Assembly (NCBI GenBank): GCA_002842465.1
Contig: PHDA01000016.1
Coordinates: forward strand, 1-61,021
Direction of reading: 5' to 3'
DNA: 61,021 nt
From: Bacteroidetes bacterium HGW-Bacteroidetes-7
Lineage (GTDB): Bacteria; Bacteroidota; Bacteroidia; Bacteroidales; UBA932
The notes under the pieces are model-generated. The model did not search any database. It saw nothing but the letters and a program-made list of their open reading frames with translations, and was not told the DNA's origin. Positions 1 to 9,340 of the stretch are shown piece by piece; position 1 is the stretch's first letter; each line of letters opens with the position of its first letter. Made by a program: the position numbers and the translations under genes.

Positions 1-1058
1 TCTTTTTCGGCATCTGTCAGCTTAGTCTTATAATCTTCCAGTGCTTTATTGTCTACTACTGAGTCTCTGCTAAATAATTCAATTTTCGCAATCTGTTCGC
101 TTAAAAAAGAGATGCTGTTTAATTTGGAAACAAATGTTGCATTCTGCTCCATCATTCTGGCCTGTGCCATAATCTTTTCTTCCAAACTTTGCAACATTAT
201 TGTCGAACTTGTCTTTTTCAGAAGGATATCGTAGTAAATAATTTCATACTCTTTTGCAAGAGATGAAACTTGCTTTGTCTGCTCTTCGTAGTTAATAATC
301 TTTTTTTCTACGTAGTACTGAGTAAGCGAGTCTTCTGACATTCGTAATCGTCGGCCTAATTCCGCAAGAGTTCTCCTAAAGTAATCAATTACATCATTGG
401 TTTCTCCAAACCTAAGAAATCCGTACTGTTTTACATATTCTTCATTAAGTATAACGAGAGTGTTGTATGCTATCCCCGGATCATCTGCTGAATATTCTAT
501 ATCAAGCATATCGCTGTTGAACATCCTTTTGACATTAATCTTTTTTAATGCATCATAACTATAATGAGGATGGTACCAGTTAAACAAACCATACACAAAG
601 TTTTGAGGGGAGGCTCTCTCATATCTCTTTAAATTCGCAACAGTAGAATCTTCTGAATTCTTGTTAATAAGTACTCTTACATCTTTTGGTGTTATTGCAA
701 CAAGTCTTCTGTAGTTTGCAGCCTTTATATGATTATTATCTTTGATTGAATCACCATGAATCATATTTTGTGCATACAACCTTAGCGAAACCTCTCTCAG
801 TGTAGTTCTGGCCTTAATTATACTTATCAGGTTGTCAATACCGTTATTTACTCCATTCCAGTCAACCCTTGTCCCCTCCAGACCTGATTCTATTGTAAAT
901 CCCGATGCAATACCAGTATAAACTGTTGTATTAACTTCGTAGATTCTAACAAGATTTTTAGTTTGGTAAATAGCAAACAGAGCTGCAAGTAAAGGAATTA
1001 TTATCAGCCAATATCTGATTCTGTACAGCAACTTGATAACCTGGGTTAATATTTCCAT
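1..1058 (-). CDS. Wzz/chain-length-determinant-like polysaccharide transport protein (3' end outside window)
   Basis: The reading frame starts at an ATG at 1058 and stays open to the window edge, so the C-terminus is missing. It lies six bases after the stop of the TolC-like gene. The product begins MEILTQVIKLL and has one membrane segment at about residues 16-32, then a long periplasmic region rich in charged heptads (predicted coiled coil). This is the layout of Wzz/GumC polysaccharide co-polymerases, which span the inner membrane and set polysaccharide chain length or export. Whether a C-terminal tyrosine kinase domain follows cannot be seen. The neighbouring sugar transferase and TolC-like gene support a role in exopolysaccharide or capsule export. 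The family call rests on topology and context, with no sharp catalytic motif. Confidence 0.7.
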   Translation of the reverse strand, partial: MEILTQVIKLLYRIRYWLIIIPLLAALFAIYQTKNLVRIYEVNTTVYTGIASGFTIESGLEGTRVDWNGVNNGIDNLISIIKARTTLREVSLRLYAQNMIHGDSIKDNNHIKAANYRRLVAITPKDVRVLINKNSEDSTVANLKRYERASPQNFVYGLFNWYHPHYSYDALKKINVKRMFNSDMLDIEYSADDPGIAYNTLVILNEEYVKQYGFLRFGETNDVIDYFRRTLAELGRRLRMSEDSLTQYYVEKKIINYEEQTKQVSSLAKEYEIIYYDILLKKTSSTIMLQSLEEKIMAQARMMEQNATFVSKLNSISFLSEQIAKIELFSRDSVVDNKALEDYKTKLTDAEK

Positions 1059-1064
1059 AATGTG

Positions 1065-1790
1065 CTAATTCATTATCTTGTAGTTTGATAGAATCTCAAG
1101 TTTATAAAGTGCAATGGTAAGTTCAGCTTTAACGTTTTCAAGTTGGACTTGGGATTGTGATAGCTGCCCTCTCGCAACGCTAAGCTCCTGGGAGGTACCT
1201 CTTCCCGCAATGAAGTCTTTCTGAGCAATCTCAAAATATGACTGAGTTTCAATAACCAAGTCATAAACAAACCTTAGCACATTAAACATCTGTTTTGCCT
1301 TGGCATATTGTTCAACAATCTTCATCTTCTGTTCATCGTGCCAAAGATCCCTCTCTTTTAATGTCTCATCAATTTTTAGCTTTTGCCTTCTTATTCTGTT
1401 TTTTCTGTCAAAAACCTGATCAAGAGGCACTCTTAATGTGGCGCCTATATTGTACCATAATTGATCATTTACAGTATATTGATATACTGGAGCCATCTCA
1501 ATACCACCATCGTAATAAGAGTTAATTCCCATAATACCATACTGATAACTTCCCTGAATTGATATATAGCTAAGCCATCTACGTCTTTCTGTTTTGAGCA
1601 CAAGTTCTTCTCCCTCCTGTCTAAGGTTATAGAACTCAACCATAGCACTGTTTCTGGCGCTTTCAAACAAAACCTCTATCGGAGGCAATTCGAGCTTAAC
1701 AAGCTCTTCATCTTGTACTTGCCCTTTGACAGATGAAACAAAAGACAATAAAGTTGCAATAACTAAAAGCGTCCGTATTAACCTATACAT
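1065..1790 (-). CDS. Short TolC-family-like outer-membrane/periplasmic protein
   Basis: The 241-residue product has a clear signal peptide (about residues 1-23, ending SSVKG). The rest is rich in long amphipathic helices with Gln, Glu and Arg heptads, including a C-terminal stretch of the TolC helical-hairpin type (GRGTSQELSVARGQLSQS). It is about half the length of a normal TolC, so it may be a single repeat that oligomerises or a reduced family member. Its start overlaps the end of the upstream sugar transferase by eight bases, and the Wzz-like gene follows directly, so the three are probably co-transcribed. A role as the outer part of a polysaccharide export path is inferred from this position. 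Start is ATG. Confidence 0.6.
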   Translation of the reverse strand: MYRLIRTLLVIATLLSFVSSVKGQVQDEELVKLELPPIEVLFESARNSAMVEFYNLRQEGEELVLKTERRRWLSYISIQGSYQYGIMGINSYYDGGIEMAPVYQYTVNDQLWYNIGATLRVPLDQVFDRKNRIRRQKLKIDETLKERDLWHDEQKMKIVEQYAKAKQMFNVLRFVYDLVIETQSYFEIAQKDFIAGRGTSQELSVARGQLSQSQVQLENVKAELTIALYKLEILSNYKIMN

Positions 1791-2955
1791 TTTCTTTCTG
1801 AATAAAAGCAGTAAAAGTTTTTAAAATTATTTTCAGGTCCATTGAGATTGAGTAATTCTTTGCATAGAAGATATCTAGTTGCTTTCTCTGCTCAGGAGAT
1901 AATTTGCCTGAATCTCCTCTTTTTTCTACCTGCCATAAACCTGTTAGGCCACTTGGACCCATAAATCTGTCAATATAATTGTCAGAGGTGAGTTTTTCAG
2001 CTTCATACAAAGGCAACGGCCTGTTACCTACAACAGACATATCCCCTTTTAAAATATTTATGAGCTGAGGAAGTTCGTCAATGCTATATTTTCGTATAAC
2101 CCTTCCTATTTTGGTTATGCGGGGATCATTTTCATATTTTACAAAATTCTCTTTGTTTCGTGTCCTCTGTTCATTGAGAAAATCAGACTCTTTAACAACC
2201 TGATCATCTGAGTAATATAAGGCCTCCTTCTCGATAACCTCTGCAGTTATTGGAATTGTAACCTCGTCAACATAATCATAATAGCTACTGACATCAGCCT
2301 CTTTATACTGATTATGTTCCATGAATTCTTTAAGTCTCTTGTCGGCATCTTTGTACATAGATCTAAACTTTAAGAAGTCAAATACATTGTAATTACTGCC
2401 AACCCTCTTTGATTTATAGACAGCAGGCCCCCTGCTTTCTATTACAATTGCTAAAGAGACCAATATAAGCAACGGAAGCAGGACGATTATTGCAATTAAT
2501 GAAAAAATAATGTCAAAAGCTCTTTTCCAAAGGGGACATTTGTATATACCAAGTGACTGCTGCTCCCTGGATGCAAAGGTGATAAGATCCTGATGTGTTG
2601 CTACAAACTCAACACCATTAAGCAGTCTTTCCTCTGAAACATTTGGATGTATGGTGTCACTGATTCCCATCCTTTGATATTTGGGTATCTCCTCTTTATC
2701 AATCTTTTTGGTAACAAGAACTATATATGAGTTTGGGAAATTTTTCTTGAGATATTCTATTCTGGAAGAATCAAGTTTAGCTCCTCCCTTTTCGTAAAGA
2801 ATCATTAAAGGGAAAGACTCTGTGTTCTCTTGCCTCTTGATTAACTGTTCAGCTTCGACATGGTCACCCGAAATAATTAATTCATCTTTTAAGATTGACC
2901 GAAAATGGTTTATAATCTCTTCATTTTTGCCGACATATATTGTGATAACATTCAC
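1783..2955 (-). CDS. Undecaprenyl-phosphate sugar-1-phosphate transferase with N-terminal degenerate receiver domain
   Basis: The C-terminal part (from about residue 140) is a bacterial sugar transferase. It has one membrane helix (RAFDIIFSLIAIIVLLPLL), the cytosolic motif LKFRSMYKDA, then DPRITKIGRVIRKYSIDELPQL, GDMSVVGNRP and GLTGLWQV. These enzymes move a hexose-1-phosphate from a nucleotide sugar to undecaprenyl phosphate, the first step of repeat-unit synthesis. The first ~120 residues look like a response-regulator fold that has lost its acidic pocket: YEKGG stands where the phospho-acceptor Asp is expected. The start is GTG, overlapping the stop of the upstream receiver gene (GTGA), which implies translational coupling. 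Substrate sugar is unknown. Confidence 0.85.
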   Translation of the reverse strand: MNVITIYVGKNEEIINHFRSILKDELIISGDHVEAEQLIKRQENTESFPLMILYEKGGAKLDSSRIEYLKKNFPNSYIVLVTKKIDKEEIPKYQRMGISDTIHPNVSEERLLNGVEFVATHQDLITFASREQQSLGIYKCPLWKRAFDIIFSLIAIIVLLPLLILVSLAIVIESRGPAVYKSKRVGSNYNVFDFLKFRSMYKDADKRLKEFMEHNQYKEADVSSYYDYVDEVTIPITAEVIEKEALYYSDDQVVKESDFLNEQRTRNKENFVKYENDPRITKIGRVIRKYSIDELPQLINILKGDMSVVGNRPLPLYEAEKLTSDNYIDRFMGPSGLTGLWQVEKRGDSGKLSPEQRKQLDIFYAKNYSISMDLKIILKTFTAFIQKENV

Positions 2956-3317
2956 GATACTAGTTTTTTAAGTCTTACTTTCAGCTCCATAGGGTTGAAG
3001 GGTTTTGAAATATAATCATCAGCACCCTTTTCTAAAAGGTCAATCTTTTGTGAAGTACTGTCTTCACTGGAAAGCACAACAAACGGAATTGAGCGAAAAA
3101 GATCGTTTTTCTTAATATAGTCCAAAAAATCAATCCCGCTCATGTTGGGCATGTTTAAATCTGAAATTATCAAGTCAGGAAGATTGCCTTCGGTAAGCCA
3201 TGCAATAGCCCTTATTGGGTCCTCAAAATATATGCACTCAAAAGTCTCTGCAATATAGACTTGAATTACCTTGGCAATAGTCGGTTTGTCATCCACAATC
3301 AATACTTTTTTTTTCAC
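2952..3317 (-). CDS. Single-domain response regulator (receiver only)
   Basis: The 121-residue product is a complete CheY-like receiver without an output domain. The acidic pocket (VDD near residues 8-10), the phospho-acceptor Asp at about 53 (in SDLNMP), the Ser/Thr switch residue near 83 and the conserved Lys at about 105 (SKPF) are all present, so it should be phosphorylatable. The start codon appears to be GTG. Its stop overlaps the start of the sugar transferase gene, which carries a degenerate receiver domain of its own. I infer that the pair may control polysaccharide initiation by protein contact rather than transcription. The partner kinase is not identified; the receiver-kinase at 4485-5621 is a nearby candidate. 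Confidence 0.85.
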   Translation of the reverse strand: MKKKVLIVDDKPTIAKVIQVYIAETFECIYFEDPIRAIAWLTEGNLPDLIISDLNMPNMSGIDFLDYIKKNDLFRSIPFVVLSSEDSTSQKIDLLEKGADDYISKPFNPMELKVRLKKLVS

Positions 3318-3484
3318 GAGGTTTTGCTGTTATAGGTTAGTTATAATAATATGTAAATATATGAAAAAGTAATTATTTACTGACTCTTAAAGAAGACTTT
3401 TGAAAAAACAATTTGCTTATGCTTATTAAGATTTGAAGAATTGCTATATTAGTGGTGAACAATATTTTTAAAAAAAACTAATTA

Positions 3485-4516
3485 ATGGGAATTAAAGCAA
3501 TCAAATTGTACTTCAGAATCATTCTTACGGCTATTTCTGTCTTTATTGTTTTATTGTCTTTATCTGCAATCTGGGCTCATAAAATTGACCCTTCAACTAG
3601 TATTGGAGTACATTACATATTGTTTTTTTACCCCTCTTTGATAGTTATCAATATCATCCTGTTTGTCTGGTGGTTAGTTAAAAAAAGAAGATTAGCGCTG
3701 ATACCTCTTGTCGGGTTAATTCTTAATCTCTCATTTATTCTATCGTCAGTAAAATTTACCCGAGGGCTCAATCTTTCAAAGGAGGGATCAATTTCCGTTA
3801 TGTCGTACAATGTACACTACTTTTCAAGTGGAGAAACTTCCAACCTCCCTTTAATCGCAGCAATGATCTCGGATTACGATGCAGACATAGTATCTCTGCA
3901 GGAGGTTCAGCCACATCCTCTGTTTAGTCTTAATGAAATAAAGCAGGAGTTTGATAAGTTCCCTTATTCATTCATTCATGTTGGTAATCATCTTGAGATC
4001 GGCATGGCAGTATTCAGCAAACACCCAATCATCAAAACTGAGAGGATAAAATTTGAGGATAGTGGTAACGGAATTATGTTGGTCGATGTACTTTTTCGTG
4101 GGGATACCATTCGTATTATTAATGCACATCTTCAGACTACGGGTATTTCAGGAATTAAAAGGTTTAATGCTAAAAAAATAATTAATTCAATCGGAGGGAA
4201 TTTAATAAAAAGATCATGGCAGGCAAAGTATGTGAGAGAGTTGATAGACAAAACAAAATACCCTATTATAATCTGTGGAGATTTTAATGACATGCCTCAA
4301 AGCTATGCTTATCATACAATTATCGGAAATGATCTGATTGATAGCTTCAAGGAGGCTGGGAGTGGATTCGGTGGTTCCTACAGTAATATAATGGGCTTAC
4401 TAAGAATAGATTACATCCTCCACTCAAATCACTTTAAAGCCATAAAATTCAGGCGAGACAAATCAAAATTCAGTGATCACTTCGCTATTTTTTCGGTGCT
4501 GGAATATCAAAACTAA
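3485..4516 (+). CDS. Membrane-anchored endonuclease/exonuclease/phosphatase (EEP) family protein
   Basis: The 343-residue product starts with about three hydrophobic helices (residues 8-30, 40-63, 68-90), followed by an EEP metal-dependent phosphoesterase domain. Family motifs appear in order: MSYNVHYF, DIVSLQEVQ (metal-binding Glu), INAHLQTT, IICGDFNDMP, IDYILHS and SDHFAIF (catalytic Asp-His). The topology puts a hydrolase domain next to the inner membrane; the substrate (nucleic acid, phospholipid or other phosphodiester) cannot be told from sequence. Start is ATG. The last 32 bases overlap, convergently, the end of the receiver-kinase gene. It stands alone on the plus strand among minus-strand genes. 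Confidence 0.85.
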   Translation: MGIKAIKLYFRIILTAISVFIVLLSLSAIWAHKIDPSTSIGVHYILFFYPSLIVINIILFVWWLVKKRRLALIPLVGLILNLSFILSSVKFTRGLNLSKEGSISVMSYNVHYFSSGETSNLPLIAAMISDYDADIVSLQEVQPHPLFSLNEIKQEFDKFPYSFIHVGNHLEIGMAVFSKHPIIKTERIKFEDSGNGIMLVDVLFRGDTIRIINAHLQTTGISGIKRFNAKKIINSIGGNLIKRSWQAKYVRELIDKTKYPIIICGDFNDMPQSYAYHTIIGNDLIDSFKEAGSGFGGSYSNIMGLLRIDYILHSNHFKAIKFRRDKSKFSDHFAIFSVLEYQN

Positions 4517-5621
4517 AGGTTGACCCCTTGCCCTCTTCTGAAACAAACCAGAGGCTACCTCCGTTCCTTCTTACAAATTCATCACATAGAAGTAATCCAA
4601 GACCCGAACCCTCTTCGTTTCCTGTTCCAAAGCTGGTAAAGTGGGTGTCTGTCTTAAACAATAGTTTCTGTTTTTCTTGGTTGATTCCTGCTCCATAGTC
4701 CTTGATGTCAACAATAACTCTGTTATCCTCCTCGGTAATTTTTATCTCAATCCGGGAACCATCAAAGCTGAATTTTATTGCATTGCTTAACAGGTTTCTT
4801 AAGGCTGTTTTAGCCATGTCAATATCAATTCTGGCAATTCTATCTGTACTCCCCGAAAGTTCAATATCTATGTTTTTAAGCTTAGCTACTCCTCTAAGTA
4901 CCTCAACAACACCGTTAACCAGATTCATGATTTCAACATCATCCTGGAATACGCTGTTGAGTCTGCCGGTCTGGCTTTTTGTCCACTTAAGAAGATTGTC
5001 CAGCAGTGTAAAGCTGTCATCTGTAAGACGATTTGCCATTATGAGGAGGTCATACATGTCGGGGTCAACACTCTCTTTGGTAATTCCGTTTATTAGCACC
5101 TCCATTACCATTCTGATTGAAGCAATAGGAGACCTAAGGTCGTGTGCAATTACAGAATATAATTTATCCCGACCGAGAATGGTCTTTCGTAACTCCTCTG
5201 TCTGTCTGGAAATTGTTCTTTTGGCTGCAATAAGTGATATCTGGTGATTTATACGAGTAAGCAGTTCGTCTTTATTAAAGGGCTTGGAAACATAGTCAGC
5301 TGCACCTAATTGAAAACCTTGAACTATGTCATCTGTTGAATTAAGAGCTGAGAGAAAAATTATTGGAATATCTGCCATTTCGGGAATCTCTTTTAGCTTT
5401 TTTGCTACTTGGTGTCCATCCATTACAGGCATCATAATGTCTAGAAGTATAAGGTCGGGGCTTTGCTCCATAACAATCTCCAAGGCATCTTTCCCGTTAT
5501 ATGCCGAAATGGTTTTGTATCCTGCTTTTGAGATAAGAAGCTTTAGTAAAAGTACATTTGCATCTACATCATCTACAATAAGTACAGTAAAATCTGAGTT
5601 CTTAAAATCCATTTCGTTCAT
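4485..5621 (-). CDS. Cytosolic receiver-histidine kinase hybrid (REC-HisKA-HATPase)
   Basis: The order is receiver first, kinase second. The receiver has IVDD, a phospho-acceptor Asp at about residue 61 ([11 protein letters not shown]) and the Lys of SKPF. A linker leads to the dimerisation helix with the phospho-His (VIAHDLRSP, His about 160), then the ATPase domain with the N box ([12 protein letters not shown]), DYGAGI and GSGLGLLLC. No membrane segment is seen, so it is a soluble kinase that probably takes its input through the receiver. An in-frame TTG further upstream would extend it, but the ATG at 5621 (or the next at 5612) is preferred. Either way the start overlaps the 3' end of the UDP-glucuronate decarboxylase gene. 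The target is unknown. Confidence 0.85.
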   Translation of the reverse strand: MNEMDFKNSDFTVLIVDDVDANVLLLKLLISKAGYKTISAYNGKDALEIVMEQSPDLILLDIMMPVMDGHQVAKKLKEIPEMADIPIIFLSALNSTDDIVQGFQLGAADYVSKPFNKDELLTRINHQISLIAAKRTISRQTEELRKTILGRDKLYSVIAHDLRSPIASIRMVMEVLINGITKESVDPDMYDLLIMANRLTDDSFTLLDNLLKWTKSQTGRLNSVFQDDVEIMNLVNGVVEVLRGVAKLKNIDIELSGSTDRIARIDIDMAKTALRNLLSNAIKFSFDGSRIEIKITEEDNRVIVDIKDYGAGINQEKQKLLFKTDTHFTSFGTGNEEGSGLGLLLCDEFVRRNGGSLWFVSEEGKGSTFSFDIPAPKK

Positions 5622-6552
5622 TTCCCAGTTTTTTAAAATAGCCAATAGTTTTTATCAGACCATCATCCAGTTTAACTTTTGGACTCCAGTCAAGAAGTTG
5701 CTTAGCGTAGCTGATATCAGGCTGTCTCTGTTTAGGATCATCTTCAGGTAATTTTTCGAAAATAAACTTTGATGACGATCCGGTAAGGGCTACAATTCTT
5801 TCTGCCAGCTCTCTGATTGTATATTCATCCGGATTACCTATGTTAACAGGTCCGATAACGGTATTATCGGTAGCCATCATCCTTATCATTCCCTCTACAA
5901 GATCGTCAATATACTGAAAACTTCTGGTTTGCATTCCGTTACCATAAAGGGTTATCTCTTTATTTGCCAGGGCCTGTGTTATAAAGTTTGAAACAACACG
6001 GCCGTCATTCGGATGCATATTGGGACCATATGTATTAAATATCCTTACAATTTTAATTCTTACCCTGTTTTGCCTGTGGTAATCCATAAAAAGCGCCTCT
6101 GCACACCTCTTCCCCTCATCATAACAGGAGCGAATCCCTATGGGATTTACATTCCCCCAGTAACTCTCATCCTGAGGATGAATAGCCGGATCACCATACA
6201 CTTCACTGGTTGAGGCCTGCAGAATTTTTGCATTCATTCGCTTTGCAAGGCCAAGCATATTTATTGCCCCCATTACAGAGGTCTTTATTGTCTTAATGGC
6301 ATTGAATTGGTAGTGTACAGGTGAGGCTGGGCATGCAAGATTGTAAATCTCATCAACTTCGACATGATATGGGTTTATCACATCGTGTCTTACAAGTTCA
6401 AATCGCGGGTTTCCAATCAGGTGAATTACATTAGCTTTGGAGCCGGTAAAAAAGTTGTCCAGACATATTACATCGTGTCCCTCATTTACAAGCCTGGAGC
6501 AAAGGTGTGAGCCTATGAATCCAGCGCCACCGGTAACCAGAATTCTCTTCAT
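5602..6552 (-). CDS. UDP-glucuronate decarboxylase (UDP-xylose synthase), SDR family
   Basis: The product starts [18 protein letters not shown], a Rossmann NAD-binding motif. It carries the catalytic Thr/Ser-Tyr-Lys set in ASTSEVYGD and [13 protein letters not shown]; the second string is a hallmark of UDP-glucuronate decarboxylases. These enzymes convert UDP-glucuronate to UDP-xylose for polysaccharide assembly, which fits the nearby export and transferase genes. The ATG at 6552 is preferred over an upstream TTG (6579) because a promoter-like TATCTTTG sits between them at 6568-6575 on this strand. Length of about 316 residues is normal for the family. No UDP-glucose dehydrogenase is visible, so UDP-glucuronate must come from elsewhere. 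Confidence 0.9.
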   Translation of the reverse strand: MKRILVTGGAGFIGSHLCSRLVNEGHDVICLDNFFTGSKANVIHLIGNPRFELVRHDVINPYHVEVDEIYNLACPASPVHYQFNAIKTIKTSVMGAINMLGLAKRMNAKILQASTSEVYGDPAIHPQDESYWGNVNPIGIRSCYDEGKRCAEALFMDYHRQNRVRIKIVRIFNTYGPNMHPNDGRVVSNFITQALANKEITLYGNGMQTRSFQYIDDLVEGMIRMMATDNTVIGPVNIGNPDEYTIRELAERIVALTGSSSKFIFEKLPEDDPKQRQPDISYAKQLLDWSPKVKLDDGLIKTIGYFKKLGNERNGF

Positions 6553-6648
6553 AATTTTTGTATTAAACAAAGATAACAAAATTTGACTTTTAGTATTTAC
6601 CTTTGATATATAAGTTACAAATCATAAGATAGTTTTTGCAAAATAAGC

Positions 6649-8112
6649 ATGATTAGTATTCAGACAAAAATACACGACAGATATTCGGTTGAGTTTAAAA
6701 CATGGTTAAAAGCTGACACTAGCCTACTAATTAACAAATTTGCCGTAAACATCTGGGTATTTATCCCTTACAACCTTGACATCAACCGCTCTACCTACTC
6801 AAAAAACATGTTCTACAGGGATATCCGAACCAATATAAGGCTCATTACTCCTGTTTATAACCTTGAAAATATTGCCAACGAAAATTCAGAACCTCTCTTG
6901 TTTCTTAGGCAATCATTTCTGAAACTGGCAGAAACCCCTGATTCAAACAATATTGCCGACTTTGAGTACAACATAAAAATGTTCTCGGCAATCTTTAAAA
7001 GCTCTTTACGTAATTATGTTTTTCATATTATGGGAGAGCAAAGCACTCAGGCCAGAGATGCTGAATGTAAAGTGCTGATTATTGAGACAGAAAAAGTACT
7101 AAAGGAGTACAGAAACCTTTTTGAAATTATTCGAAATGGGAATATTCCTAAAGAATGTTCCGATTACTTTAAGTTTGGGGATGAGTTTTTAGGAAATATC
7201 GTAAACAGACAGTTTTTTAGACTATTAAACTATCTTAAACAACATGACTCAGGCGTATATTCTTCTAAAAAAGAGATTTTTTTAAACCTTCTTAAAGAAG
7301 AGATCCTGTACAGAAAAGAGAGGGGTTACCCAATTGTTGACAAAGAGAGTTCGAATATGAATCGTGACCTGGTCTACAGGTCAGGGGCTCTAAAAAAATA
7401 TGCTGAGAGCGAACTTTTCCTTAATGCTATCAAAAAGAGAGATGCGGTGCTTGTAGAGCAAATTTATCTTAGCTTGGCTGCCGGGATTTCAATGATATTT
7501 GCCACAGCAATAGCGTTCTCGTTTCAACTGAGGTTCGGCAGTTTTACTATGCCTCTGTTTGTAGCTCTTGTTGTAAGTTATATGCTAAAGGATAGGATTA
7601 AAGACCTTGTAAGATACTATTTTGCACACAAGCTAAAGGAAAAATATTTTGATAATGTAACCACCATAAGTTTGAACAATGTTCAAATCGGCTGGAGTCG
7701 AGAGGGAGTTGACTTTATCAAAGAGGAGAAGGTTTTACCCAAAGCAATGAAGATACGGGACCGGACTCCTCTCCTTGAGTCAGACAACAGAAGTTCTGAG
7801 GAGAAAATCCTGCTTTACAGAAAACTTGTGGAGATTGACCGCGAACAGCTTGATAAAAATTCGGAGTACTATATCTCAGGAGTAAACGACATTTTACGAT
7901 ATAACATCTCCACATATTTGAATAAAATGGATGACCCTTATGTTCCTCTTTATGTGGTATCTCCTGATGTAGATTATGAGGAGGTCATAGGAGAGAAGAT
8001 CTATTATCTGAACTTTGTGATTCAACTTAAATACGGAGAGCAAGAGTCCTTTAAAAGATATCGATTGGTCTTTAATCGTACGGGCATAAATGAAATTGAG
8101 GAGTTGTTTTAA
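6649..8112 (+). CDS. Unrecognised protein with two central membrane helices
   Basis: I do not recognise this family. The 487-residue product has a soluble, charged N-terminal part (~1-270), a pair of hydrophobic helices in tandem (about residues 275-292 and 298-313, the second starting FTMPLFVALVVSYM), and a soluble C-terminal part (~320-487). There is no signal peptide. The layout suggests a hairpin in the inner membrane with both large domains in the cytoplasm. Start is ATG; a TAnnTTTG-like box (TACCTTTG, 6598-6605) lies about 45 bases upstream. It is monocistronic, with a hairpin plus T-run after the stop. Base composition matches its neighbours, so nothing suggests transfer. Confidence 0.75.
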   Translation: MISIQTKIHDRYSVEFKTWLKADTSLLINKFAVNIWVFIPYNLDINRSTYSKNMFYRDIRTNIRLITPVYNLENIANENSEPLLFLRQSFLKLAETPDSNNIADFEYNIKMFSAIFKSSLRNYVFHIMGEQSTQARDAECKVLIIETEKVLKEYRNLFEIIRNGNIPKECSDYFKFGDEFLGNIVNRQFFRLLNYLKQHDSGVYSSKKEIFLNLLKEEILYRKERGYPIVDKESSNMNRDLVYRSGALKKYAESELFLNAIKKRDAVLVEQIYLSLAAGISMIFATAIAFSFQLRFGSFTMPLFVALVVSYMLKDRIKDLVRYYFAHKLKEKYFDNVTTISLNNVQIGWSREGVDFIKEEKVLPKAMKIRDRTPLLESDNRSSEEKILLYRKLVEIDREQLDKNSEYYISGVNDILRYNISTYLNKMDDPYVPLYVVSPDVDYEEVIGEKIYYLNFVIQLKYGEQESFKRYRLVFNRTGINEIEELF

Positions 8113-8137
8113 CTCCTCAATCCATTCCCGCAGATTC

Positions 8138-8166
8138 AAAACTGCTCTTTACAGAGCTTGGTTTTT
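8138..8166 (+). terminator. Probable Rho-independent terminator between convergent genes
   Basis: The segment contains GCTCT-ttac-AGAGC. The stem can extend outward as AAAAC pairing with GTTTT across a small interior bulge, and a run of five T follows on the plus strand. It sits 26 bases after the stop at 8112 and touches the stop codon of the convergent gene at 8165, so it could act in both directions. The A/T outer stem is symmetric enough for that. This is a visual fold only; no energy was computed. Confidence 0.45.
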
Positions 8167-9328
8167 AGTTTCTTATTTCGGAAATCTCTTTAATTGCTTC
8201 AATAGCCGCATCAACCTCCGCTTCTGTAGTAAACGCACCGATACTCATCCTTACAGTACCGTGCATATCAAAGGTTCCAATTTGTTTATGAACCAGTGGT
8301 GCACACTGAAGGCCTGTTCTTACAGCAATATTGTAATCAACATCCAGCATTGTTCCAACATCACCGGCCTCAAAACCTGCAATATTGAACGATAGTACCG
8401 GATTATGTTTCTCTCTTCCATTGGCACAGTAGGTTGTCACACCTTTTATTTTATTTACCTCTGTTACCAGTTTATCCCATAGATCCATCTCTCTTTTGTG
8501 AATATTCATAATACCCTCGGTGGTAATCCACTTAACTCCGGCAAAAAGTCCGGCTACACCAAGCAGATTTAGGGTTCCGTACTCCAGACGATAAGGATAC
8601 TCCTCCAGATGACCTCTGTATGCCGATCTTACTCCGGTTCCTCCCGCTCTTGTGTGGTTAATATGAACCCCTTCACGTACATATGAGCCTCCGATTCCTG
8701 TAGGGCCCATCAGACACTTGTGCCCTGTAAAGCAGTAAACATCAATTTGAGACTCTTGCATGTCAACATCTACCGACCCTGCGCCCTGACTTCCGTCAAC
8801 AACAAAGAGAACACCCTTCTCTTTACAAATCTTTCCGATTTCTGTAAGCGGTTGAATTGTTCCCAACACATTAGAGCAGTGTGTTACAATCACAAATTTT
8901 GTGTTCTCCTTAATGGCATTTTTAATGTCTTGAGGGTTAACATACCCGTCAAAATCAAAAGGCACATAGGTTACCTCAATTTCACCTTTCTGTTCTAAGA
9001 CGTACAGGGGCCTCAAAACTGAGTTGTGTTCAAGCATGGTTGTAACCACATGGCAGCCCTTTTCGACAAGTCCGTTGATGATAAGATTAAGCGAATCTGT
9101 TGCGTTATAACTGAAAGTTAGCCTGTTGTGATCTTCTCCTCCATTAAAGAGTTTCGTCAGCATCTTTCTTGTACCGTTCACAACCTCCTCTGCCTCAAGA
9201 GCTGCATCAAAGCCCGATCTTCCGGGACTTACCCCTTTGTCTCTGAAAAAGCTGTCCATAAATGTATAGACCTCTTCCGGTTTGGGATAGCTGGTCGCAG
9301 AGTTGTCCAGATAAATAAGTTTGGCCAT
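8165..9328 (-). CDS. Class V aminotransferase, cysteine desulfurase family
   Basis: The 387-residue product has the fold-type I PLP signature of cysteine desulfurases: IYLDNSATSYPKP at the N-terminus, a cofactor-stacking His (MLEHNS, about 101), DGSQGAG with the pyridine-binding Asp (~178), the Schiff-base Lys at about 204 (FTGHKCLMGPTG) and a Cys in the substrate loop (GLQCAPLVHK, ~342). It most resembles the branch often annotated only as 'cysteine desulfurase family protein', rather than housekeeping IscS or SufS. It starts 12 bases after the stop of the DsrK-like gene, so it is the last gene of the dsrC-dsrM-dsrK operon. A role in giving persulfide sulfur to DsrC is inferred from this position. 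Confidence 0.9.
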   Translation of the reverse strand: MAKLIYLDNSATSYPKPEEVYTFMDSFFRDKGVSPGRSGFDAALEAEEVVNGTRKMLTKLFNGGEDHNRLTFSYNATDSLNLIINGLVEKGCHVVTTMLEHNSVLRPLYVLEQKGEIEVTYVPFDFDGYVNPQDIKNAIKENTKFVIVTHCSNVLGTIQPLTEIGKICKEKGVLFVVDGSQGAGSVDVDMQESQIDVYCFTGHKCLMGPTGIGGSYVREGVHINHTRAGGTGVRSAYRGHLEEYPYRLEYGTLNLLGVAGLFAGVKWITTEGIMNIHKREMDLWDKLVTEVNKIKGVTTYCANGREKHNPVLSFNIAGFEAGDVGTMLDVDYNIAVRTGLQCAPLVHKQIGTFDMHGTVRMSIGAFTTEAEVDAAIEAIKEISEIRN

Positions 9329-9340
9329 ATTAAGTTTAGT

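Noticed and set aside
49-234. Short plus-strand frame at the left edge
   Set aside because: It lies antisense to the Wzz-like gene, whose minus-strand frame is continuous and has a membrane helix and coiled-coil composition.
4702-5247. 181-codon plus-strand frame
   Set aside because: It is fully antisense to the receiver-kinase gene and its Ser/Leu-rich product mirrors the kinase codons; no domain is seen.
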